Notes: generated by a model not told the origin, from the sequence alone. A stretch of DNA of 43,894 nucleotides from Priapulus caudatus (GCF_000485595.1 NW_014577181.1:413147-457040); one strand, 5' to 3'. Positions 11,710 through 23,315 are shown, counted from the first letter of the stretch. Translations and numbers: made by a program.

Positions 11710-12178
11710 ATGATTTGCGCTGGCATGTCAAAGTCACCAAAATCTTCACCAAAAACGTCACCATTTTTACAAATCCGTAACCAAGGAATCCGCCGCAAGC
11801 ACTGTGCAAGTATTGATGAACGTGAAGGTAAAGGATATTTCAAATTATTTAAAAAATCTATTTATACTATTTTATATAGTGTTTCTCGAATGGAAGATAT
11901 CTTGATTATCACTAATAAATTGATATTCTTCTGTTAAAATGTCTTTAGTATTAGTAGCTACACTACAAATACTCTGATCTTGGCAGGCTGCAGCATTACT
12001 GTTTGAGCATTGACCTCACTTCTTTGCAATTTGCACAGCCACAGCGAATACGACGAGGTTATGGGGTTGCAGACAGGTACTGATAGCCAGACTCAACCTG
12101 GCCTGCGTCAAATAATCACAGATTCTGTAAAGTTATTGCCCAGTGTACCTAGCAAAAACCATTGGGTTTATGAAGTAG
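11710..12178 (+). CDS. Probable 5' exons of the TIR-SLOG gene
   Basis: Exon 11710-11827 starts with ATG directly after an in-frame TGA. A TTGCAG acceptor lies just upstream, which suggests a spliced 5' UTR. It encodes a basic Ser/Pro/Lys-rich start (MSKSPKSSPKTSPF from the second ATG at 11725) and ends in phase 1 at GTAAAG. A second exon, read as 12008-12178 with an unusual GAG acceptor, ends at G|GTATGT. Its translation contains LRQIITDSVKLLPSVPSK, which resembles LRKQLREQLPSLPSR of the exon at 13759, so its frame is probably right even if its 5' edge is not. At least one exon joining it to 13759 is missing from my model. An open stretch at 13318-13542 could be that exon, but its phase does not follow from 12178. 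Confidence 0.5.
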
Positions 12179-12258
12179 GTATGTGACTGCAAAAAAATTC
12201 CCAAAGTTTTATGGACTTCCCACTTTGTAAAATCAGTAAATAATATACTTTGCACGTG

Positions 12259-12330
<72 letters not shown>

Positions 12331-15300
12331 ATATATATATATATATTATATGTGTGTATTGGTGGACTGTTCCATTGTTGAGCTACATGCATGGTGTTGG
12401 TAGCTGTGCTCCTCCAAAAGAGGATATAGTACAGGAAGTCAGCATTCACCAAATTGTAGAAACTTCCCTTTCCTGTCTATGAAATTTATAAACCAAGTAC
12501 CACGGATGGTACTAGCAATAGAATAGCCATTGAGTTTGGTGTGCAATCCCTATCTGAAACTACATTTGTGATTTATTAGATTTGTTGTTCAACAAGATCT
12601 CACAATTATGCCAGAACAAAATTCTTGTTAATAATGTGTGTATGTGAAACTGAATTGCATGAAGATGAAATTGATGAGACTGCAGAATTAAATGGAGAAT
12701 CTATCAGCAATGGTAAGGCAAGGGCTGTTGTTGCACGGTTAACAGTATGACAATTTTTTTGATCTCGAGAGCTTTATATCGCAAAATAAATCATGTAAAG
12801 CTGAATGTAGTGGCAGGTGCATGTGACAGCGAATGTACGTGTGTACTTCCTCTTACATTCATTCTGGTTCTCTATGAATAGATGAATAGTTACAGATTGC
12901 TGACTGAATGCATGGGTTTTGTTATTGGCATATCTATTAAATTACTGTATTTCCATGTTACTTAAAATTACTTTATAGACACGCTCCATATATACAAGCA
13001 GTCTAGTACTGTTATAAACATGGTATTGCCTATAAACCATCTAAATATTTGGTACTGATAAAACTATTAATCAAATGTATTTGTTTGCTTTTGCTAATGT
13101 TACCTCAAGAGCAGAAGATAATATCCAAAGTGCATCACGATTATCTGATTATACCGTGCAGTGATGTCTTATTTGGAATACCTAACAAGTCTTAAGCTTA
13201 AGAGGAGGAATATTTTCACCACAAAGAATGTGTATACCGCGTATTTACCCTCATATATGTGTAAATAATAATGTACATATTTGCTGTTTTGTGTGTGCCT
13301 GGCTGGAACCTTACTAGCTGGTGATGGGTTGTTTCCATTCCACTCGACACCAGTACAAACATCACGTGCACCGGTCTGTGGAGTATCAGTTAGTTTTGCA
13401 GTATGCCACGTCTGATCTCTCTATTATACCCATTTCACTAGGCAATACTAACAGTGTTTCAATTGGTACGGGTTTAGACATGCTTAGCACGAAGCAGGTC
13501 ATTTATGAAACAGGGCCACGACTGCAACATTTAATAGGTACGTTTGGAAATCGGAGATCATGTGTATTCTATAAACAGTACCCCTTTTTTCATGTGCTGT
13601 CTAGTTTGATCTACACGTCATTTAGTGTTTGCACGCATACAGCATGCACCTGTAGCACCCAACGTGTGTTCACATTTGTTATGCTGTATTGGTCATAGTG
13701 TGTATTTAAGTATGACTATATGAGTAATAGTTGAAACCTGTGAACGAAATATTTCCAGAAGAAACCGAAGAGGCCACGACCGTCTTCAAGGGTGACGTGA
13801 TTCTGGGTGTGCGGCTTGCAAGTGAGTCATTTGCGTATGACAGGTCGGCAGACGTTGTGCTCGGCACGGTGGTGTTGGAGTCGGAGGACGTGCCTGCGAC
13901 ATGGCTTCGCAAACAGCTGAGAGAGCAGCTCCCCAGCCTGCCATCACGTTTCGGCTTCCTCACCAAAGAAGGGTAAGAACTTGGAATGGAAAGTGAGATT
14001 TAAGCACACGCACCCAGACATCGGTGATGGTGACCAACCCCAATGATGTATTCTAACCAGGGGAGCATAACACACATGGTGGTTGCCTATGTGGTTTTGA
14101 TGGCATTTTCAGGGGATTAATGACTTCAATGACTTTGGCCACCTCTTTCTGATGGCAAAATGGAAATGTGACATCAGTGATGGTGTCCATTGTTTTCAAT
14201 CAAGACATCAAATAAGCCTGATGTCATCAATGGCAACTAATTTTCCTATTAATAGCAAATGGGGAGCCTGTTGTCACCAGTGGTTTCAGTGTTATGTTGA
14301 GTAGTCTAGCACTTATTTGGTTCTCAGCTATTTGTGTGGCAGTCGTCTTGCAAATGCCAAGAAAAGATCGAAATTACCTTCATGTATTAGGGACGTTATC
14401 ATGTGTGTGCACATTAAATAAATCACAGCTGATGTATATAGTTTTGTGTCTGTCTGAGTAAATATTTATCACTTTCAGCTGGCCCATTACCCCGCAGCAG
14501 GAGCAGAGCATACGAATCTTCGCACTGCCAGATGAGTCACGTACAGTGAGAATACGACACCTATATGGTAAGGATGTGTCAGCACAATGTCAATGTGGTG
14601 TCGGTAATGTCAATGGTGGTGTCAACGCCGGTGGGCCAGCGGGACTGGATGGTGAAGACGTTAGAAATGCACCATTTGCTCACTGTATCTATATGTGTTA
14701 CATTTGCGGTCTCTATGTTAGCATGTGTCGAACAGTTTGGTTGATTGGTTTTTAACAGATAAACCAAGGATAGGAATTCGGAAGGCAAATGAAAGTTTTG
14801 TAGGCTTCGTATTTGCAGAGCACAACAGTAAACTCAGCCAATTACGCAGCTGCATAGATGAACAGGTTAGTACTGTATTAAGAATATTGCTGTGTACATG
14901 TATAAATCTGCATTCACAGTAAGTTAAAGTATAACATACAACCTAGATGTAAGCATTGTGATGATATATTTGTAGTAGTTGAGGTTCCTTCTCGTTGACA
15001 GATTGCTTCACATAGACATCGGCACGTACCCAGCACCCAAGTGTACCAATTTGTCGACCAGAACACCTGGCCAATCAGCACTGAGCAGGAGAGTCAGCTG
15101 ACCGTGCTCGATGTTCTCAATGGTGCAAGCGTTTGTATTCGTGAGTACGGCTCGGAAAACTTTCCCAACAATGTGCGTGAGACCAGCCCTGAGGAGAGAC
15201 GTGGATTACAACCCGAGCCTAATAACAAGTACGTTTCTGCAGGACACATTACATTACTAATGCTGCAGTATTAACAATGTGCATTGCTCTGCATGGATCG

Positions 15301-18300
15301 CTTGCTGTGTAAGCACTTGTCAAATCCTTCAAGCTATCTCTGTGCACTACTCCTCTCAGTATACCCAAAATCTGCCCGACCCAATAAGTTCCTTTCCATT
15401 TACTGCCTCTCTCAGTCTCGGTGAACGCTTACCAGAAGGAAATTGGATTGACGATTGAGTTGTCTATAGGTACGAGACTGTTGCTTACAACTCCCTCTGA
15501 TCATTTTTCGCCCCAGGACTTCACTTTCGAGGGGGCTGACGTTCCGGTCAGGTAAAGATGCCGCACGCAGCTCGGCGGGGGGAGAACCATGTCAGTCCTG
15601 CGACGACGATGGCAAGGAAATATTGATTAGCTACGTGCGTGCGGAGGCAGCCCACCATGCCGTATGCCTCAAGGAGGAGCTGTCTGCTCTCGGCTTCAGT
15701 GTTTACCTGGTACTATCTCTTGTTGACATTAGTTGGCTCAGTTTTTTTGCGAGCAGGACTGTTCCCAGAGCAACCTCTGCTATATTGGTACAGTATCATG
15801 CATGCACGCATATGTGTTTTCACTGCATGGAGCATCTGCGCTTCTGTCTTTCTCCCTCTCTCCCCATCTCTCTCTTTATATATAATATATATATATATAT
15901 ATGTGTGTGTGTGTATATAAATCAGAACAAAATAATCTCAAAGATGATTTGAGGTTATTTACTTCTGATACACATATATAATATTTTAATGCGAGTGGCC
16001 TCACTTCTAGGATGTGGATGAAATAAAGACGGGAGTGGACTGGCAGGATGCCCTAAACTATGCTGTCAGCAACTGTGAAGTGCTGGTCCCGCTAGTAACG
16101 CCACACTACGGTGAAACACAGTGGACAAATAGAGAGGTGAGTGAGTGCAAGGCCTCTAGGAATTTTACCATGGCACATCTATTTGCTAACTGTTACCTTT
16201 ACAAGGAGGCTTATCTAGAACACTGAAGCACAGGATAGCAAGCGTCCATGCAGATTTGGTGTTTAAAAATATCCATTTTGTGTATCTTGCCTGCAGGTGA
16301 AGTTAGCAGATGTGCTGGGCAAAAGTGTCATCCCAGTGAGCTTTGTAAAAAAGTGGCCACCGCGATGTCTCGCAATACAGTTTGCCACGACACAGTTCAT
16401 TCCATGGAAGACACAAGAGGAAATTGATTTGGGTAAAGCCACCATTTAATTCATGTTCTCGTTTCAACCGAGGACCTCTTAAAGCTAAGAACTTCCCTGG
16501 GAATGCAGGCTATGCGAGTGTAATGTTTCGATTTGCATTAGCTATTGGTTACTGTATCCCAAGGACGAATTGAACTAGAGTGTTTAAAATTCGTGGTTAT
16601 AGAGCGTTTAGTAGATATTATGGTATTAGTTATTCAGTACTTACAGTCGTTAAGTGTCATCATACCTAGTACTGCATAGTATACGTACATGCTGATGTAT
16701 GCTGACTCACCATGCTGTGTTACATAGCATTCTAGCATTCTGGTAACCATAACAGAACTAGGTATGGCACGTGGCCGTGTTTAGACTGAACAATGTATGT
16801 ATTTTAACAAAAGAAATGCCACGTAAACACTGAACCACTGGGCCATCACCATATAAGGCCATTTCCAGCACATGGGTTGGTTACGAGTTTATTGTTACTT
16901 TTTACATGATCCACATTGATTCAACATAAGAGGCACAGAATTCATGTTTGTCCATATATAATTCATTAATCCCATTGAAAATTGTACATATTTTGCATAT
17001 TTTCTTGAGGCTGGTTACTTTAAGTGTTTAAACGACAATGTTCACAAACACATTTTGCAGCTATTAAGAGAGGAATTGAAGATGCAATTGACATAAAGAT
17101 GTGGGACAAACGGTACGTGCGCTCAGTGGCACGTGAATTAGGAGAACTGGTGCGCAATGATGGCCAGCGAAACCAAACCAGACTGAGAGATTCCAGCAAA
17201 CGGGTAAGACCCAGAAAACAGTGTACCTAATTTGCATATATAAATTCAGTCAGTATAGATTCATTCGTTCGCTGCATTAAAACATTTGGCAACTAAAGGT
17301 GGTCACCGCGGACATCAGCGTATGGGTGCCACAGCGTTTGCTCGGCTTGATTAACATGCATCACACTTACAGGTGTCAATGCTGAGGAGTTATCCGGCAT
17401 TTTTACCTGACATGGTTGACGGACCCCTTGAGGTGATGGAGCCACGAGAGGGCAAGCCACTTATCGTCGTTGGACTCCACCCTGATCAGAACATGTTTGT
17501 AAGTGACTTCTTAAGACTTACAAACTTACTACTTACTTTTGTTGACTAAGTATATTTCTCCGTCATCTTCACCCCTCTCTGTTTTCTCTCTGTTTGCTCT
17601 TTTGAAAGAGCTGATGGCGAAAATGGTCTTGCATGTTCGTCACTAACTCGTGTGTAATTTTAACTTCAGGGTATTACTTTAAAGTTTCTACTGGAAGGAC
17701 AAGGTTATGAGGTGTGGCTGTCAACTCCTGTTGATGAGGTGGATGATTCACAGTTGCCTCCATCTAAGATGACAAGAAGTGTCAGTGCCGACTACAGAGG
17801 TTAGGTTTTAACAACCTGTTATTAGTTTTAACTTTTGCTGTTTAAAGCATACACCTCGATCACTGTTGATAGTGCAGTTAGGTTTGCTTTCCTCACATGG
17901 CAGTTAAGGTAGGTCATTAGTTGCGTTGTAATGCTCAAAGTACAACACGAAATATCAGCCTGTAAATATCACCAGAGATGACAAGAATCTCAGGGCAGTA
18001 ATTTAAAATATCATGAATTGTATAAGTGATAACATAAACGGCTCCTCATACATTTGAGTAGAACAAAGAATCGGGTGATGGTGACAGGGAATGATAACGA
18101 TGCAATTTTTCTTGCGTAATTAGGTCTGATTCACCCGCTGCTGAAGTTCACACCGAGTTGCACAAACGTGCAGAGAGACTTTCAGAGCCGGGCGGATCAG
18201 GCTGGTATTGTACTGTTTGTGCTATCTGCTGCATTCGCTGAATCAAAAGTCAGCAAGGGTCAAGTCTTCTATTGCGAGCACCGAAAGTACGTGATCCCTA

Positions 18301-21300
18301 TAAAATACGAGGAGTTTGATATGCCTGGTTGGATGAACATGCTCATTGGGAGGAAGCGATATGAGGTAGGCATTGCCTATGACGTGAAGTCTTATTGAAC
18401 AGACCACCGCTGCGTCTGTATCTATTTGTTTTCTGGAATGCTATGAAATCAACAAACACTCTTTAGTATTATTGTATCCCCCGCGACGAAGTCGGCGGGG
18501 ATACTATGGTTTCATGTCTCCCCAGCCGCCGCCCCCTCGTCCGCGCCAAGAGAATTTATCTTGCTCTATAACTCGACGCCCCTAATTGACCTAGCGTGAC
18601 AAAAACTAACTTGTATACTTACACATCTTTGGGGAGAAGGTGTGGCAGAGTGACCAACACGCAGAGGCGTGTTCAACAGAGCGTGCCGCTCGATGCGAAA
18701 CGCTCGATGCACGAACGCAGCGCCTCTTGAACGACACACGAGCGCCGCTGTGCGCTGGCTGCTATCCAAAGATGGCGGGCCCCCATGGCGGGTTACTCAG
18801 CAGATTTTAATCGCGAGATTTAATGTCTTCAAACAAGTACTGAAATTTAGAAGTAAATGAATGAATGAAAAATGAAATGAAATTGAAATAGATTGCAAAT
18901 TGAAGTCAGAAATGTTAGATTCCCATTCGCCAGATTGCCCGTCGCGCATCTTGTAAACAACTGCGCGCACTGCGGGCGAAACAGGCCTTTGGAGTTTGCG
19001 CTCGCGGGGGCGCTCGGGAAGCGCACGCGAGCGCAGTGGTCGTTCAGAAGAGGCGAGCACGAGGCGTTCGATCTCCTGAACACGCCTCAGCTCACTGCGA
19101 CCTTTTATTTGACCTTCACCTTGACCTTGATCATAATTCTCCTTCGCGCTCTCGTAAACTCGGCGCCTAATTGACCTAGTGCTACCAAACTTGGTATACT
19201 TACAATCTTGGGAGTAGGTGAGCAGCGTACGAAAACCAGGTCACTGCGAGCCTTTATTTGACTTTTACCTTGACCTTGATATATTTTCCTTCCACTCAAT
19301 AACTCGGCCTTATAATTGACGCTAGCGCTACCAAAAGTTGGTATACTTACACATCTTGGGGAGAAGGTGAGCAGCGTACCAAAACGCAGGTCACTGGCGC
19401 CTTTACATTGACCTTGATCATATTTCCCTTCCGCTCTCTAACTCGGCCCCTAATTGACCTAGCACTAGCAAAGCCAGGTCACTACGACTTTATTTGACCT
19501 TTACCTTGACCTTGATCATATTTCCCTTCCGCTCTATAACTCGGCCCCTAATTGACCTAGCGCTAGCAAAACTTGTATACTTACACATCTTGGGAAGAAG
19601 TGTGTGTCACGTACCAGAACAAAACCAGGTCCTACGACCTTTATTTGACCTTTACCTTGACCTTGATCATATTTCCCTTCTGCTCTATAACTCGGCCCCT
19701 AATTGACCTAGCGGCTACAACTTTGTATATACTTACACATCTTGGGGAGAATGTGTGTCGCGTACCAAAACAAGGTCACTGCGGCTTTTATTTGACCTTG
19801 ACCTTCATCATATTTCCCTTTTGCTCTATAACTCGGCCCCTAATTGACCTAGCGCGAACCAGACTTCGTACTACTTTACACATCTTGGGGAGAATACGGG
19901 GGATACATGTAGTTGGCGACAACTGCCCTTTCTAGTTATTATTTCCATCGCTAGTGTGTCGATCTGTGTTCATGACAGAACTGCTGTAGAGGCTGATAAC
20001 TAGATAAGATTTTAATCTCATCAGTGCCTTTCCACTCAATGTGCTAGGATGCAAGGCAGGAGAACTTCAAGGAATTATTGTCATGTCGCATCAAGCGAGC
20101 ACTGGATCCTTCGGCACGTGTTTCTGAGACGTATGAGATCAACGAAGCCAAGCTGGCATTCAACTCCCGCTTCCTTAAGCAGACTATTGACGTGGAGGTT
20201 GGCATAGAGAACTGCGTCTACATCTTTGGCAGTGTCTCGCCCCGAAGCCAGCGCTCCAAGGAGTTCTGCCGGTAAGATAAATTATCTGCGCTTAAAAAAA
20301 AGAAGTCTTCAGGTACATAATGATATCCAGATACATTGAATGATGAAAAGTACATGTAGCAAGACCAATGTCTCTAAGTAAGATGAGTCGTTTTCCACAA
20401 TAGTTTTGATAACATTGTTTTTGATAATGACATTTGATGGTAACTATTATTACCATTACCCACTAGTCGTTTCCAGATGAATAGTTTGCAAATACAGTGG
20501 TTATCTGTGATTGTGATTAATGGTAATTGGTAATGGTCAATGTTGAAGCATGTTACACACGTTATCCTTCCATATAGCTTCCTGTTTTCTTCTCACCAGC
20601 CACACGTGTCAGAATTGATGTGGCTGGCCAGCAGAATTGCTCGTGTCTACGCCTGTAACAGCATGTAGTCTGTGCTTCCTGTCTGTAGGATCCTCGGGCA
20701 GAATCTGGCTGGAATTGAGGTCATTGGCGTGGCAACGGGGGGCGAATTTGGTGTCAGCGAACTAGTGGCTGAGAGCTTTATTGAGACAAGAAAAAAGATG
20801 AAGAAGCTGGCAGATGTGTGGCATGTTCTTCCAGAGAGAGAACCCCAGGTGTGTGTGGTGGAACTAGCATGATTTTGCACTCGCGATGTATCAAGAGTGC
20901 AGAACGGCATATGAAATATGTTGCGGTACTTGAGCTGCTGAGAATATAGACTAATCAGTCGGTAATTGTGCATTAAACTTCTGATCATTGATCTGAAAGC
21001 GTAGAATGCTCGTAGACGTTGGAAACGTGTTGATCTCACCACAACAGTCATTGGTTTTATATGGGGATTTCGAATTTGGCATTCAAACATTCCATTGTAA
21101 TCTTATTTACCATGCTTTATTTATTATTACTTTTTATTTATTTATGTATGTTTTGTTTCTATTTATGGATCTCACTATAATCTTGAAGGAAGTGTAATGT
21201 CACACATTATTGTGTTTCTTGCGAAGGCCTTCATTTGATTATGTGTTTCTTGTGCAGGCCTTCATTTGACTATGTGTTCTTGTATTGTATCTTGCAGAAC

Positions 21301-23045
21301 TGCAGTCAGAAGGCACGTCAGAACCCCGACCTTACGTTTCAGGTTGTGCCGTACGGTAACACAGTGTTCAGCGGCGAGAACTTTGAGGAACGAGAGTCGA
21401 TCGTCGCGCGGGTGTTCGAAATCGCAATTCTCATTGAAGGTCAGTGCATCTCCAAACTGCCTGTTGGTGAAGTGCTTGCATTTGTTTGCAGTGATATTGT
21501 TGCCGCCATGCTTTGTGGGCAACAAACTGTCATGCACACTTACCATACTGCTGTTACTATCATGAGCAGACCGAGCTATTTTATGCAGATAAATTAACCG
21601 GCGCCTCCTCTTGCAGGTGAATTGGATGTTGCGCATGGATGTGTTGAGTTCTTGTGGAATGATCACTTGATCATTCCAATCAGGTGTACAGGTGGTGCTG
21701 CAGCAGGCAGTTTTGGTGTACCAACAAAAATATTTGAGGTGAGTTTAGTGTTTGACATGGCATTACTATAGTTAGCACTACTTTATCACTCTATAATATT
21801 CATATATACACAGTAGTACATATATACAAGTACATATTCAAACATTTCGATGATGGTTTTGTTTTATTTGCGTCCCTAAATGTTGAATCAAACATTTTGA
21901 CAATTATTTATCACAATACTGAGATATTATTTAACATCGTTTATTAAAATAATTAAGTTTCATAATTGAATGCATCTTAACATGCAATAACACATTTTAA
22001 TTGAAGGCATTATGTTATAACTACAGCAAATATTTGTATTAAAATGTTGAATGAAATGGTTGATAATCAATATTTTTCAAGCTTTCGGAAAGGCAGTTTT
22101 CACAGGTAATGTATGTCATTTTAATGATGTAATGTCTTTGTTCTGTAATGATATGAAATTAATTCTAGCCAACTATCATAAACAAAATCAAATCGAGAAT
22201 TTCACAAAGCACTTTAGGCTGTAGAATCAAAATACAGTCAGATAGCAGTTTTTTGCTGAACCAATTTTCTTTCATCTCGAGACATCATATTGATCATGAT
22301 CGACTTCTCAATGTCAGATTCCAGCAGGAGTGAAGGAAGCTGATTGGCAGCTGCTGTCTGATAACTCAGCATCCACAGCGGCTGTTGCCAGGGCAACTGT
22401 CAACGTTATCAAAGATCTCCAGCTCACGCTGCATGATTACGAGCGAATACAGATGGCACCATCGCAGCCGCGTTTGCGGAACAGGTTTGTGTCCAAGAAG
22501 AAACAATTACAGGGTTCCTACGTGTGATTTGCTTGCAGTTTGGTTTGATGGATTCGATTGCAACATTGTACAGTTTGTAATTCTGTAGATGAATTACATA
22601 GTCGCTTATTTATGTTGCTAGTGTTTGCTATCAAGAGGAACATGGCTGGAGTCCATCTATAATGATGAGCATTAAATCAAATCTGCTAGTAGAATGTTGT
22701 AATTATATTTGTTTCTTGCGTGTTTTTTTGCTAAATGCCACGTAAGTTAGACTAATGTAGTAAATAGGTTCACTGACTTTGCATGCCTGATTAACATGAT
22801 TAGTGAGGGAAACTGGTTTCTCTTGGCTCCTCTCCTTTGTAGATTTTCATTCTTTATTATTCTCTTTCTTATGAGGTATGCATGATTGTCTCTTACTAGT
22901 CTGTCGTATCCTTTTCAATTTAGTAGTGAGGGCTTGGTAATGGCAATGATAAATGCAGTGTGTTTGTGCCACTAACAGGTCTGTTCGGCAGAGGATCTCA
23001 AAAGCTAGGCTACAGAGCATGAACACTCTCCTTCTGGATGAATAG
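11710..23045 (+). CDS. TIR-TIR-SLOG multidomain protein, putative NAD+-derived nucleotide signalling or immune factor
   Basis: I do not recognise a named orthologue. The exons I read are 13759-13972, 14479-14567, 14759-14865, 15002-15228, 15517-15709, 16011-16136, 16297-16432, 17061-17203, 17373-17498, 17670-17799, 18124-18365, 20060-20271, 20689-20848, 21298-21439, 21617-21738, 22318-22484 and 22979-23045. Every junction is GT-AG and keeps the reading phase, giving about 866 codons to the TAG stop. Further 5' exons begin at 11710 but are not fully resolved. Domain order is two WPI-x3-QE units, TIR1 with a W-x3-E catalytic-type motif, a degenerate TIR2, and SLOG. The C-terminal tail is short, basic and then acidic (ends NTLLLDE). 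No signal peptide or membrane segment is visible, so a cytosolic protein is likely. TIR domains cleave NAD+ or scaffold signalling, and SLOG domains bind nucleotides, so a self-contained nucleotide signalling protein is my inference. Confidence 0.88.
12260..12350 (+). repeat. (TA)n microsatellite
   Basis: A long TA array with one or two interruptions, in an intron near the 5' end of the TIR-SLOG gene. Confidence 0.95.
13759..15228 (+). other. Two tandem WPI-x3-QE domain units (family not recognised)
   Basis: Four exons encode two diverged copies of a domain of about 85 residues. Unit 1 contains VVLGTVVLE, LRKQLREQLPSLPSRFGFL and GWPITPQQEQ. Unit 2 contains FVGFVFAEHN, VYQFVDQNTWPISTEQESQ and LTVLDVLNGASVCIR. 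Shared features are a beta-like hydrophobic strand, a helix ending near a Pro, an aromatic-x-F strand, the invariant-looking WPI-x3-QE motif and a terminal V-x-I-R strand. A degenerate third copy may lie upstream at 12008-12178. I cannot name the family; an alpha/beta fold of ubiquitin-like size is a guess. In many immune receptors the N-terminal module selects partners or controls oligomerisation, which would fit a domain placed before TIR. Confidence 0.65.
15614..17203 (+). other. TIR domain 1, catalytic glutamate present
   Basis: The domain is encoded over four exons. It opens with the strand KEILISYVRAE (box 1, equivalent to hDvFISYr). Next come helix KEELSALGFSVYL and the BB-loop region DVDEIKTGVDWQDAL. 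Then follow CEVLVPLVTPHY and, at 16122-16136, WTNRE. The strand KSVIPVSF and helix AIKRGIEDAI close it. The W-x3-E spacing matches the segment holding the catalytic Glu of SARM1-type TIR NADases; that is family knowledge applied to the visible motif. NAD+ cleavage is therefore plausible but unproven. The Glu codon is the last codon of its exon. Confidence 0.88.
15921..15969. repeat. Imperfect hairpin in the intron between TIR1 exons
   Basis: ATCAGAACAAAATAATCTCAA is nearly complementary to TTGAGGTTATTTACTTCTGAT, with a short loop. It follows TA and TG microsatellites. It is probably a small foldback insertion. Confidence 0.65.
17455..18365 (+). other. TIR domain 2, degenerate and probably non-catalytic
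   Basis: The reading is KPLIVVGLHPDQ, FLLEGQGYEVWLST, a longer acidic and Ser-rich loop (VDEVDDSQLPPSKMTRS), AGIVLFVLSAAFAES, then KVSKGQVFYC and YVIPIKYEEF. The order of strands and helices copies TIR domain 1, so homology is good. The position matching W-x3-E of TIR1 reads V-x3-Q (Gln codon at 18261-18263), so both signature residues are lost. The first strand also lacks the usual F-I-S-Y. I infer a pseudo-enzyme or scaffold, for example a partner surface for TIR1. It ends at GAG before a 1.7-kb intron and leads into the SLOG part. Confidence 0.8.
18478..19900 (+). repeat. Intronic tandem array, unit about 140 bp
   Basis: The intron between TIR2 and SLOG begins with CCCCGCGACGAAGTCGGCGG and then repeats a unit. 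The unit is made of TTGACCTTTACCTTGACCTT, CATATTTCCCTTCCGCTCTA, TAACTCGGCCCCTAATTGAC, CTAGCGCTACCAAA and ACTTACACATCTTGGGGAGA. TAACTCG...AATTGAC-type cores recur about seven times (near 18566, 19154, 19300, 19438, 19540, 19688 and 19829). The first spacer is longer. Open frames here are repeat translations. Confidence 0.85.
20201..22484 (+). other. SLOG (LOG/DprA-like, STALD-type) nucleotide-binding domain
   Basis: The Rossmann-like order is visible. The first strand and turn are CVYIFGSVSPR (20216-20233 encode VYIFGS). Helix SKEFCRILGQNLAG follows, then strand EVIGVATGG with the turn GGEFG at 20738-20752 and helix SELVAESFIE. Next are the helix ESIVARVFEIAILIEG, strand HLIIPIRCTGGAA (TGGAA at 21688-21702) and a helical cap ADWQLLSDNSASTAAVARA. 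These match SLOG proteins such as the ThsA sensor domain and the TRPM N-terminus in order and spacing. The phosphoribohydrolase signature PGGxGTxxE of LOG enzymes is replaced by GELDVAHGCVEF. A binding rather than hydrolytic role is therefore inferred. The ligand cannot be read from the sequence. Confidence 0.78.
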
Positions 23046-23315
23046 GAGCTGTGATCACTGCAGCCTCCGATGCCTGTTACTATGGAAATGGCCTCATTAT
23101 GACTTGGTTAATGATGAATTCTGTATGGCTTTGTGCCTAGTGATGCACGTACCAACTGTATACACAGGATTTTGAGCTTCACCGTGTTAACTGTGCTTCA
23201 CTGTACTTCACTTGAGCTGAGCTGAGCTGAGTTCACTGAGCTTCACTGTAATAACTTTGTTAGTGTGATCACTAGGTACACAACTCTGCTGGACCTTTTC
23301 AACTAAAATCTTTAT

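Noticed and set aside
12581-12712. Open stretch after a TTATTAG acceptor, ending at AATG|GTAAGG, as an exon of the TIR-SLOG gene
   Set aside because: It is open only in phase 0, which cannot follow the exon ending in phase 1 at 12178. Its acidic translation shows no domain similarity. It could be a skipped or alternative exon.
13318-13542. Long open stretch ending at TTAATAG|GTACGT, as an upstream exon
   Set aside because: The 3' phase fits the exon at 13759, but the 5' phase does not fit the preceding model and the protein shows no recognisable feature. Kept as a possibility, not as a called exon.
19494-19935. Open frames with a repeated LTFTLTLIIFPF-like peptide
   Set aside because: They are translations of the intronic tandem repeat between TIR2 and SLOG.
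20647-21090. 147-codon minus-strand frame
   Set aside because: It lies antisense to the SLOG exon at 20689-20848, which has correct splice sites and family motifs.
21262-21666. 134-codon minus-strand frame
   Set aside because: It is antisense to the SLOG exons at 21298-21439 and 21617-21738 and has no domain features.
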